This document shows, in pieces, positions 36,836-47,020 of a DNA stretch of 64,000 bases. A program made the position numbers and the translations under genes. The stretch comes from Viola odorata (Eukaryota; Streptophyta; Magnoliopsida; Malpighiales; Violaceae): the NCBI GenBank assembly GCA_963691705.1, contig OY829539.1, positions 52,736,327 through 52,800,326 on the forward strand, in the 5' to 3' direction. The notes below the pieces were generated by a model, which was not told the origin of the DNA, searched no databases, and saw nothing but the letters and a program-made list of their open reading frames with translations. How positions within the stretch are numbered: position 1 is the stretch's first letter; the number at the start of each line of letters is the position of its first letter.

Positions 36836-37036
36836 CCCCTACTTTTCCAATCTGAAGGTAAGATCGAGATCACTGAGACGAACCTCTGTTATTTTTGAAG
36901 CCCGAACTGACTTAAGCATCGGAGTGTCTACGCCAGAGCCCCCCTCCGGCGCTTTGCAGGTACATCCGACACCGACCGCCACCGTTCCGATCAGGCACGA
37001 CTCCAAATCTTACAAGATCAACATAGAATCTTATCA

Positions 37037-37060
37037 AATGGTGCTTTCATTGAGAGCTTT
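37037..37060 (+). other. Putative primer binding site
   Basis: Directly after the 5' LTR comes AA then TGGTGCTTTCATTGAGAGC. The TGG start complements a tRNA CCA end. I could not match the rest to a specific plant tRNA. Confidence 0.5.
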
Positions 37061-37121
37061 GGTATATTAAGTGAGCGTCCTTAATAGCCAAGCTCTGTCT
37101 AGTCGGAAGATTGGAACGGTC

Positions 37122-38774
37122 ATGATCACGGGATCGGAGCCAATCCGATCATCATCCTCTAATATCCCTTTCTCAATCCGCAGACAGTTATTCCCTTTTG
37201 CTACTGCTGACCTCTCTATGACTACACAACCAATTATTTCGGGATCTCTGGACCTCTCGGTTGGAATTGCTGGGGGGCTGGCCTCCTCGCAGACGGACAT
37301 TTTGTCATCTCAGATAGTGGGATCTGATTTCTCCACTCCTCTTTCGGGGGGATTTGTGCTTAATCGTGAACATCCTTTGGCAATGGAAATAGCGGCCCTT
37401 CGTTCTCGGCTGGAATATTTGACGGAAATGGCTGCAAGAGTCACGCCTGGTGCTTCTGGATCTAGTCTCCCTCCTCGCGTCATGTTTACACCATCTATTG
37501 TCGCTGATCGACCTTTATCACCGTTGTTTCCAGAAAACCTCCAGATGCCTTTATCCGCGGGAAATCCTCCGATTAGTGTTGAGCAGTTTACTCAGGGAAG
37601 AGTAGAGGCTTACGTACCACAAATGCCGCAAGGTCTCCTCCTGCAAGGAGACAGACAGCTTGTGGAGGTTAGGAACCGGTGGGACGGACGGAGGAAAGGA
37701 GCCAACAGAAGTCTGTCTCCCGAGTACAGTGAAAGATCCAGTAGTCGAAGGTATCGAAGTCGTTCGCATAGGAGCCGCAGTCGATCTCCTAGACGACATC
37801 CTACGCCAGAACTACGAAATAGGGGGCGTCAGGACGAAATGTCTCCTCCGCGTCAGGCGCGTGAAATTCTTGATGATACATCGAGCCACCCATTTAGCCG
37901 TCGTATAAGGCGTCACAGGGTCAGTCGGCGCGTGAAGCTTCCCACTGATGTTTATGATGGCACCAAGGATCCCATCTCGCACATTAATAAAGTGAAGGAC
38001 TTCGTTCAGTTTCAGACCCACAGTGATGCGGCGTTATGCCAAATATTTGTTATGACATTATCGGGTGTGGCGCGTCTTTGGTTTGAGGGTCTCTCTGGTG
38101 GATCCATTAATAATTTCTTGCAATTAGAATCTAAATTCCGGAGCAGATTTAGCACGGCAATTCCAATCAGGAAATCTGCCGCCGCGTTATTTGACATACA
38201 ACGAAGGCCTCAAGAAACCTTAAAGGAGTTTCTTAGTCGCTTCGATTTGGAAATGTCCTTAACGCCGGGCGTTACTATTGATTTTGCTATAGAAGCTCTG
38301 AAAAGGAATTGCCGCTATGGAAAGCTGAAAGACGCGCTCATGGTGGATCCTCCAATGACTTTAGATGCGTTGAGGCTTAAAGCCCACAATTACGCAAAAA
38401 TGGAAGAGGAAGAAAATAGAGATAAGACGTATGACGCGTCGCATGGGACATCTCAAATTACTACTGCTCCCACGAAGCTACTACCTGACGACCATTTTAT
38501 CGACGATTACGCCAGGAGGAAAGACCATATCCCCAAGGTCTCCAACAAACAGAAGGGTCATTTTTCGAAGGGAAAAACCGGTGGTTCCCCCTCTCGACGT
38601 CACGGGGATTCTTACAAGAACCGGATGTATGACCCAGATTTTCCTTCTCTTAACGTACCAAGGGCAGAGATTTTAGCGATAGCGGAACAGCGAAATCTTC
38701 CCATCCGCTACCCCGCGCCTACGAAACCAGGAGTGCTTCTAGGGAGAAGGGAAAATGCTTATTGTAAATTCTAA
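37122..38774 (+). CDS. gag: Retrotransposon Gag
   Basis: The first ATG in the frame is at 37122 and the frame runs 550 residues to a TAA. An N-terminal variable region is followed by an arginine/serine-dipeptide segment (SRRYRSRSHRSRSRSPRRHP, coded near 37740-37800). The Retrotrans_gag capsid domain follows (VYDGTKDPISHINKVKDFVQ, TLSGVARLWFEGLSGGSINN, FLSRFDLEM). The frame ends AYCKF followed by TAA. The same frame continues after the stop with RGHSTEAC, so the stop falls in a Cys/His knuckle-like C-x-x...G-H-x4-C sequence. Either readthrough links Gag to the protease or this copy has a nonsense mutation. Gag forms the particle that packages the RNA. Confidence 0.88.
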   Translation: MITGSEPIRSSSSNIPFSIRRQLFPFATADLSMTTQPIISGSLDLSVGIAGGLASSQTDILSSQIVGSDFSTPLSGGFVLNREHPLAMEIAALRSRLEYLTEMAARVTPGASGSSLPPRVMFTPSIVADRPLSPLFPENLQMPLSAGNPPISVEQFTQGRVEAYVPQMPQGLLLQGDRQLVEVRNRWDGRRKGANRSLSPEYSERSSSRRYRSRSHRSRSRSPRRHPTPELRNRGRQDEMSPPRQAREILDDTSSHPFSRRIRRHRVSRRVKLPTDVYDGTKDPISHINKVKDFVQFQTHSDAALCQIFVMTLSGVARLWFEGLSGGSINNFLQLESKFRSRFSTAIPIRKSAAALFDIQRRPQETLKEFLSRFDLEMSLTPGVTIDFAIEALKRNCRYGKLKDALMVDPPMTLDALRLKAHNYAKMEEEENRDKTYDASHGTSQITTAPTKLLPDDHFIDDYARRKDHIPKVSNKQKGHFSKGKTGGSPSRRHGDSYKNRMYDPDFPSLNVPRAEILAIAEQRNLPIRYPAPTKPGVLLGRRENAYCKF

Positions 38775-41700
38775 AAAACCAGGGGTCATTCCACAGAAGC
38801 GTGCAGGGAGTTAAGATCGGCGATAGAACGCTTGGTAGAAGAAGGATATTTGGGGGAATTTGCTACCCAAATAAGAGAAGATGCCAGAAATAATCTCATG
38901 AAAAGGACAACAGATGAACCACCAGTTCCTCCTCGCGTTCCGCAAAAGGATGATGCTCCCAGAGGTAAAGATAGGGAAACTCTTGCGGTTGATGACGAAT
39001 ATATCCCTATGATTAACATTATCGCGGGAGGAACCCCTTATATGGACGAATCAGAGCAATCGGCAACCGCGAAAAGAGATAAACGCACACGTGATGGCAT
39101 GACAAAAAAAGGAGATGCGATAGGCATATTGGATCGAATGGTATTATCCTTTTCCGAAGAGGATGAGAAAGGCGTCGTCTATCCGCATAACGATGCATTG
39201 GTGGTCACGCCCGTCATCGCCAGTCATGGAATCAGAAGAACTCTTATCGATAACGGGAGTGCGGTGAACCTCTTTTCGCTGGAAGCTTACAATCTCATGA
39301 AGCGACCTGATAATGAGTTAACACCTAGCAAACGGCCTATAGTCGGCGTTGATGGGGTTCCAATCCCTGTCACGGGGGTAATTACTTTGCCCATATATTT
39401 CCGAGAAGACACCTACAAGCGATCAGAGAACCTGTTGTTCCTTGTTATGGATCTGAATTTGCCTTACAATGTCGTGCTCGGACAACCTTTCCTCAACCGC
39501 TTTGGAGCGGTGATATCTCAGAAGCATTTAAAGATGAAATACCCCTCCTGGGATGGGGTAGTATCGGTAAAAGGCGATCAAAAGCTGGCGGCGGAATGCT
39601 ACTCGCTCATGACTCAAAGAAGCTGCGATAGGTACGTATGTATAGCAGCGGATCCCTATGAGCAGAGTGATGAGAAGTGTGCTCAACCTCTAGACAAAAT
39701 GGTACCCATTCTGGCAATTGGTATAGAGGAAGCAAGTTTCCTGGTCAGTGAAAAACTCAGCCCAACGGAAAACCTTCAACTGGCCCGGCTGCTGAACAAA
39801 TGCCAAGGAGATTTCGCGTGGAAACCCTCCGACATGCCAGGTATGTCGCGGGAAATAGCCGAACATCATCTCAATGTGGACCCAGATGCCAGGCCGGTAC
39901 AGCAAAAGCGACGCGCGTTCTCTAATGAAAAGGCGTTAGCTGTAGATAAGGAAGTAGCAAAGCTCCTTGACGCAGGGTTTATCCGCGAAGTTCAATATCC
40001 CACCTGGCTAGCGAACCCTGTCCTTGTTCCTAAGCCCAATGGGGATTGGCGCATGTGCATCGACTTCACAGATTTAAATGATGCCTGCCCTAAGGATTGC
40101 TACCCGCTTCCTCGCATAGATCAGTTAGTTGATCAGACCGCTGGATACGCTTATCTAAGCTCATTGGACGCCAACTCTGGATATCATCAGATTCCCATGG
40201 CCCGGGAAGATGAAGAAAAGACTGCGTTTCTCACTCCAAAGGCCACCTACTATTATACGGCGATGCCGTTCGGGTTGAAGAACGCTGGGGCTACGTTCCA
40301 ACGTATGGCCAATAAGATATTCGAAGAGCAAATAGGGAGGAATGTGGAAGCATACGTTGACGATATTTTGGTAAAGAGCGCAAGCTTTCAAGATCACCTA
40401 CGAGACTTAAAGGAAGTCTTTGACGTGATGAAAAGGTATCGCATGAAGTTAAATCCCCGAAAATGCATGTTTGCATTTCAAACAGGAAAATTCTTGGGCT
40501 ACGTGGTCAGCCAAAAAGGCATCCTGCCTAATCCCTCAAAGGTTAAGGCCATACAGGACATGATATCGCCAAGAACCATTAAAGAGGTGCAAAGGCTAAC
40601 AGGGCGAGTCATTGCCCTTGGGCGATTCATTTCCAAGCAAGGAGAAAAGTGTCTCCCTTTTTTCAAAGTCATACGCAAGAAAGCCTCGTTCGGGTGGACC
40701 CCGGAATGTGAGGAAGCATTTATCGGCCTAAAAGATTACCTATCGTCTGATTTATTATTGACGAGACCTGAAGTAGGTGATACTTTATATTTGTATCTTG
40801 GCGCCGCGGATGAAGTGGTCAGTGCCGTCCTCGTTCGCGACGATAACCATTCTCATCGCCCGGTCTATTTTGTGAGCCACGTCCTGAAGGATGCGGAGTT
40901 GCGATACGCCCGAATTGAAAAGATAGCGTTCGCTCTTATACAAGCCACTCGCAAAATGGATCGATATTTTCAGTCTTATTCCGTCATCGTACTCACAGAC
41001 CAGCCTCTGAAAAGAATATTTCAAAAGCCTGAATCTTCCGGAAGAATGTTGATTTGGGCGCTTGAACTAGAACAGTATGGATTGAGGTATCAGTCACGAC
41101 CGTCCGTAAAAGCTCAGATCCTGACCGATTTCATAGCGGAATGTACCTTTACAGAGGGTCCTTTGGACGGCGTACCTGAAGCGGAATGGGGCGACATGGA
41201 TCTCTGGATCGTCCATGTGGATGGAGCTAAAAACCAAGAGCTGGCTGGAGCTGGAATTTTTATAAATGGGCCGCACGATATGCAAATACGATACGCCATT
41301 CGAATCCTACAGCCGTTATCTAATAACGCGGCAGAGTATGAGGCATTGCTAGCCGGGCTCAGAATAGGGAAAGGACTTTCCTCTAAAGGGAGGCACGATA
41401 TTGGAAGAACAGGAGACCTGCGTCTAAAAATCTGTGGTGATTCCAAGTTGATAATTGACCAGGTCTTGGGGCATTCTCAGGCCCGGGAACCCATTATGAT
41501 TCAATATCTCGCCAAAGTAAAGCGAGAATTGTTGGAAATAAAGAAAGAGGGCATGCAGATCAGCTTCGAGCATATCCCCAGGGAGGAAAACGCTGAAGCT
41601 GACAATCTAGCCAAAGGTGTATACTATCGAGAGTTATCGGTACCATCCTTCGTGGAAGAGCAAGCATCTTTATGTGTAGAGGAGCGCGAAAATGACTGGC

Positions 41701-42933
41701 GAATTCCCGTAATCAAATTCTTGAAACACGAGGAACTGCCTGAGGATACCGCTGAAAAGAAGAAGGTATTGAGACAGGCAGCACGTTGTACATACTATGA
41801 CGGGGACCTGATTCGAAGGTGTTTTTCTCACTCTGCCGCCAAATGTATAACTGAATAAGAGGGCCTTCACACCTTGCGCGAAATCCATGAAGGGGTATGT
41901 GGTATGCACGTGTCAGGCGGTACCCTGGCAGCACAGGTCTTTCGATCCGGATTCTACTGGCCCACCATCCGAAGAGATTGCCACAACTATGTGCAAACTT
42001 GCCCTAAGTGCCAGGAGTTTGCCAAGATTCCTCAGCGGCCTGCCACTGAAATATCTGAAATTATCCCCCCTTGTCCTTTTGCTAAATGGGGGATCGATAT
42101 CCTAGGCCCATTCCCAAAGGCAAGGTCTCAACTGAAATTTGTGATTGTGGCGGTAGACTATTTCACTAAGTGGGCGGAAGCTAAAGCCGTCGCCACAATC
42201 ACGGCAGAAAAAACTTGGCGTTTTTTCAAACATCAAGTTATCATGAGGTTTGGCGTACCTCGTGTCCTTGTGTAGCGATAATGGAATGCAGTTCACCAGC
42301 CAGTTCTTCAAAGACCAATGCTTAGAATTTGGAATCGAGCAACGCTTTTCCTCCGTGGCTCATCCGCAAACTAATGGACAGGCGGAAGTAACCAATCGGA
42401 GCGTCCTTAGCGGCATCAAGAAAAACCTAGAAGGGTCTAAAAAGAAATGGGCTGATGAGCTACCATACGTGATGTGGGCATATCGCATGACCGTTAAGAC
42501 CACCACCGGAGAAACACCTTTCGCGTTGGCCTTCGGGACCGAAGCCGTTACACCGGTGGAAATTGGAACCATGAGCCTACGGGTAGCTCACTTTCGGGAG
42601 GAACTAAATGAGGAAAGGTTACGAGCTAACCTGGACGCGTTACCAGAAGTCCGAGAGGAAATCCTTCTGAAAACGCAGCATTACAAACGAAAGATGACCC
42701 GTTATCATAACAGGCGCGTCAAAGAACGGTTGCTGAAACCCGGTGACCTGGTGCTCAGAGACAAGCGAGCGGCAGGGCAACGTATGGGAAAACTCAGTCC
42801 AAACTGGGATGGACCATATCGCGTCACCCACGTTGTCGGGAAAGGAGCCTATCATCTGGAGACTCTCGATGGTACACCCTTATCCAACTCTTGGAATATC
42901 GCTCGCTTGAAGTTATATTACTCTAGAATTTGA
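38775..42933 (+). pseudogene. pol: Retrotransposon pol: protease, RT, two RNase H domains, integrase (broken)
   Basis: The frame is continuous with gag after its TAA. The protease active site IDNGSAVNLF lies near 39245. RT spans about 39890-40400 with the YVDD centre at 40353-40364. A Gypsy-type RNase H follows (VYFVSHVLKDAELRYARIEK), then a second archaeal-type RNase H near 41200-41620 (VHVDGAK, NNAAEYEALLAGL, PREENAEADNLAKG). Integrase has the H-H-C-C zinc finger (CPKC near 42000), the first catalytic Asp near 42096, DNG near 42280 and the Glu in NGQAEVTNR. The tail DGPYRVTHVVGKGAYHLE has no chromodomain. Breaks: an in-frame TAA at 41856-41858 just before the integrase zinc finger, and a one-base frameshift near 42273 between the integrase Asp residues. 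It cannot yield intact integrase. Confidence 0.9.
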
Positions 42934-44041
42934 TTTTATCTGCACCTTTGATTTATGTCAACCCTAACCATGACTAACGCTCGATGAGAGAGCTTTCGTG
43001 GAAGTTTGTGGTTGTCTTTGCGCAGATAAAAAAGGGGGTATTTTGGGAAAGTGAAAAGTCCTATCCTTGTGATGGCCGGTCTTGATCAGATGACCCATTA
43101 AGTGAGGGCACTACCCACCATACCTTGAATTAGCGTCGGATTGAAAGATCCTGGACGCCCCCGGGGGTGAAAAGTCCTATCCTTGTGATGACCGATCTTG
43201 ATCAGATGGCTCATTAAGTGAGGGCACCACCCGGTATCTTTGGGAGTGAAAAGTCCTTTTCTTGTACTGACCGTTCTCGTGGAGACGACCCAACAAGATG
43301 AGGCACGCCCCAAAGAAATAGAAACTCCGTTCTAGAAACAAGAATCCTATCTTAACGGCTGGGTTACTATGGCTAAGCCATTAAGTAAGGACACGGTTCT
43401 AGACGCGAGGGCAACGCCCAAAAGTGAAAATTCCCTAGCCTTGTGATAGCCGTCCCGATCCGACAGCTCACTAAGATGAGGCACTTTAAGGGTCGATCGT
43501 GAAATTAGGGAAACGCGGAGAATCGTGAAATCCCGGCTAGTAACCAGATGAGTAATCCCTAGTGAAGTGTAGAGCTGATAGCGAAAGCGATTCCCGCGGG
43601 TTCCAGGGTAACGCCCTATGATGGCAGGGAAAAGGCTCCTACGGGTAATTACTATCCCTCGTAACGTGTTTTTGTTACTGATGATTTACAGTTGAGAATG
43701 CGCAGAATACTTTTAGGGCAGTGGAAGGAGCGAAGATCTCGTCAGCTGATCTATTGCTAATCTTACCAAGAAAGTTAACCCAATACCAAATTCTGTAATT
43801 TGGTGGGAGCGCTAAGGATCTGTTCGGATAAGTAAGCGCATTGGGAAAACATGGCGAAGATAACGCCAAAAGGGTTTGCGAGGAGGCAACTAAATAAAGG
43901 AAAGTCAGCAATAAAAGTGGTTTGAACCTATCGAAATGTTTAAAAGGGGCTACAAAGTACAAACTTTGGTGGTCAAAATAATAAACAAAAATTTAGTGAC
44001 GCTTGATCACTAAGGAAAGAGCTATAAAGCCTCGAAGCATG
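42934..44041. other. Post-pol region with polypurine tract-like motif
   Basis: After integrase, 43026-43037 reads ATAAAAAAGGGGGT, the strongest polypurine tract-like motif in the element, yet the 3' LTR is almost 9 kb further on. A diverged tandem repeat follows (separate entry). The rest, 43500-44041, is the 3' flank of antisense gene A, and I see no conserved frame in it. Confidence 0.6.
43051..43485 (+). repeat. Diverged tandem repeats after pol
   Basis: The unit GTGAAAAGTCCTATCCTTGT + GATGGCCGGTCTTGATCAGA + TGACCCATTAAGTGAGGGCA starts at 43051, 43167, 43245 and 43424, with a more decayed copy near 43340. Spacing varies from 78 to 179 bp, so the units have indels. Confidence 0.75.
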
Positions 44042-46402
44042 TCAACCTTCGGGGTGCCTCCGTTTCCAGCCTGCCGCCTTAGCTTGGCGAAAGCCCTCCT
44101 CATTAAGGTGGCCAGATCTTCGTTTGAAAGCGGAAGTGACCTCATCGGGTTTGTATGCGTCGACCCCATGGGCTTCCTCAAAGCAAGCGACCAAAATAGA
44201 GGCAGTCTGCTCGACATGCCACGGGCTCCTATCAGCCGACTCTTCCTCCAGGGCAGCTTTCTCCTTGGCCAGGGATGACTTCTCATTCTCTAAGGCAGTA
44301 ACTTTGGCCCTCTCCACTGCCAAGGCGGCCGACTGCTCTTCTTTCTGCTTCTAATGAGCCAGTAATAAGTTTGTACGCTCCTCCAGCAACTTTTTCTTCT
44401 CATTCTGCTCTCGCGCTAATCCTTCCAAAGCAGAGGAAAGAGAGGCAGCCTGACGTCGCGCCTCCTCTGCCCAGTAATGGAATTTCATCAAATTAGTGAA
44501 AAGGTTGGTGCGCAAGGAGTTCTCCCTATCAAACTCGCCTTTAGAAAGAAAATCGTCACGTTCTGCCGTAGACGCCAATACCTGGGAAGCCAATAAAGCC
44601 GAAACTTCATCCGAGCCATCACCCCCCAATGCCGCCAAGCCGGTGTTACGAAAATCATACAGTCCAACTTGATGGGTTACAGAGCTAACCCCACCTATCG
44701 GACTAAGATCCGCCACAAAGTTGAAGGTGGTACCTCCTTCGCCATAACGATCCCGCAGAGGAATGCTCGAAGAAGCAAACGCCAGAGGAGAAGGAGGGTG
44801 AACCTGGGTGGACGAACCCCCTGGAGCAAGATAAGCGCCATGAGGCTGATAGCCTGAAAAGTCCTGCAAGACCTCTTGATACCCTGGATTAGAGGAATAT
44901 GCGTGAGCGGGACCGCCGAAAGAATTGGGCGAAACCCCGAAGGTATCGCCTGTGCCCAAGTTCTCTAAAAATTCTGACTGATTCCCTCCCTAGGGAACAA
45001 CCGTAGAGTCAAACCCATCCGCAGGCCTGCTCCCCATCCCGGTGGTAGAGGAAGACGGATTTCTGCCCTCATCTTCCGGCCGCTGTCTCTTCTTGGAACC
45101 AGTCAGCACGTATCCTATATTCATATCGCCTGAGGGAGGAACGGAGGTAGCGGCAATGGTAGCGTCCTGCCAAGAACGCAATATGAAATATAGATAATAG
45201 AAATCAAACGACGACAGACGTCGAAATATAGCATATCATGACTAAAAAGCACCCTTACTGTATCAGTGTGGGGAAGAGGTGCTTCTGAAGAGCCTGCCGC
45301 GTCTGGAGAAGGTGTAAGAGCGGCGACACTTCTCGTTTTTCTCTTCTTTTTTCCTTTGGCAATGGCCTTAGGAGCCTTAGAAGAAGAAGAAGGCTGGGCA
45401 GGAGGAGCAGCGATGGTCACAAGGGGAACGCCTGAAGGAATGTCAGAATCCCTCACACCGACCGAAGAAGAGGAAACTTGAACAAGAGTAGCGGAAGTAG
45501 CCGGAAGATCGGTAGGATTGTCAGTCGCTTCCGTGGAAGTAGCTCTCTCCTTTTCTTCTCGCTCTTGAGCCCTTTTCAAGCGTCTCCTTACGCTCTCAGG
45601 TTTATAATTGGGATCCGTCGCTGCGAAAGCACAAAATAGCGTCAGCATTAGTATCAGCGATAACAAAGAAAGGAGTGACGCGACACTCACGTTTAACACA
45701 AGATCGAATGTCCATTCTACAAGCCACTTGACGGATGTGAACGCTGATTTCCAGTTTGAGCAATGTGTTTAACCAGTCTTGCTCACGTTTCGGAAGGGTC
45801 CCTGGTCGGCTCCAGACGTTGTCATCCACGTTTTGATTAAAACCAGATCGCCACTAGGAACCAAGATCTCCAGGAAGATCTATCACAAAAAACTCCTTTT
45901 TCCAGCCATCAACGGAAGACTCGATATGGAGGAGTTTCCAAGTAAAAGACTTCAGAGAGTCATCGTCAAAACGGGGCGATATCGTTATCACCCCCCGATA
46001 TTTCATCAGCTTAAAAAGAGATTTAAGCAGTAGAAGGGAAGGGGAAGTAATCCCTTTGTATATGCAAAGTTCTAGAAAAGCATAAACACAACAATATGCA
46101 TTTGGGGATAGTTGGGCCGGAGTCAGATCGCCGGCAACAAGCAATTCTTTGACAAAAGAGTCAATGGGAAGCCAAAAGCCATAACGGAATATTTGTGCAT
46201 ACATGACCCTACGATTGCCCGTCAAAACGCTGTTCAGACGTAGTGACTCAGGGGCAACAGTGGTTTTATAATCATCAGGAATATCAGCATTATGGGCGGC
46301 CAAATGCTCACGAAGAGCGGCCTCAGATGTGATAACACTAGACGTAATATCCATCCTTTTCTCATCGGCAGATTTTGACTCAGTACGGCGAGTCTTAGCC
46401 AT
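44042..46402 (-). pseudogene. Antisense gene A of the retrotransposon (Transposase_28-like, coiled coil)
   Basis: Exons 46402-45691, 45620-45259 and 45166-44042 have GT-AG borders and matching phases (1, 0) and make a 733-codon frame. The N-terminal part (MYAQIFRYGFWLPIDSFVKE then LLVAGDLTPAQLSPNAYCCV) matches the Pfam 'putative gypsy type transposon' family (PF04195) as I remember it. A basic, Ser/Pro-rich middle contains KGKKKRKTR. The C-terminal third is a Glu/Ala/Lys coiled coil (ERAKVTALENEKSSLAKEKA). The frame is interrupted by three in-frame TAG codons at 45854-45856, 44990-44992 and 44351-44353, yet similarity to gene B and the coiled coil continue across them. Tat elements are known to carry such antisense ORFs; function is unknown. 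Gene B is its diverged duplicate. Confidence 0.72.
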
Positions 46403-46571
46403 GGCAGAATTTAAAGAATTAAAAGATGAAGAAGACGATGGAGGAGAAAGGAAATACCTTCATAGAAAAGCACTTCAAAGAGCCTTGAATAGTGGGGAGA
46501 AAATAAGACGGCTAAAAGAAAATATGAGAAAGCGGGATGATAAAAGAAAAGTAAAAAGAATAAATATTGGG

Positions 46572-46578
46572 TTTTATA
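46572..46578 (-). promoter_or_regulatory. TATA box (TATAAAA) of antisense gene A
   Basis: GGTTATAAAACCC on the minus strand lies 170 bp above the gene A ATG. A G-box CACGTG at 46739-46744 lies about 160 bp further upstream. Confidence 0.6.
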
Positions 46579-46738
46579 ACCCTAATAGTCAAACGAAACG
46601 ACGAATGCCGCAGTCGTTGCGTGGAAGCGGCATAAGGAACAGACTCAAGTAATGAGTGCAATCCTAGAAAAGCGCTACAACGCCTCGATTTAGGCAAAGT
46701 TCTCAAGCACGCTAGCCCGTGGCACTGGAAGAAATAGA

Positions 46739-46744
46739 CACGTG
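46739..46744. promoter_or_regulatory. G-box CACGTG upstream of antisense gene A
   Basis: Palindromic bZIP/bHLH site inside AGACACGTGTGCC. Related sites precede antisense genes B and D. Confidence 0.5.
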
Positions 46745-47020
46745 TGCCTGCACAATCACGACTTTTCTAAGGAAAGGATAGCAAGCATTAAATGCTCTGA
46801 AAAGAAGGTACTATCTCTGGGGAAAAACAAGAGCGATATCACATGAAAGGAGATAACGCAAGATGGCGTTGATTAAAAAGAATAGCGTTGGGTTAACGCG
46901 GAAAGGCGAAATAAAAATCAAATAGCAATCAAATACAAGTATTGTCGCACAACAAGGCATTATTACAAGACAAAGAAGCAAATAACCGGAAAATCTTCTA
47001 AAGGGAGCAACCTCGATTAA

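Larger units (their letters stand above)
36584..37036 (+). repeat. 5' LTR
   Basis: The LTR is 453 bp, with TG...CA ends inside a TGATAA/TTATCA inverted pair. It matches the 3' LTR with about a dozen substitutions by eye, but lacks about 71 bp present there after CGACATCAGCGG. Confidence 0.93.

Noticed and set aside
43675..43962. 95-aa minus-strand ORF downstream of antisense gene A
   Set aside because: No similarity to the antisense genes, no promoter motif, and an abnormal hydrophobic composition; probably chance.
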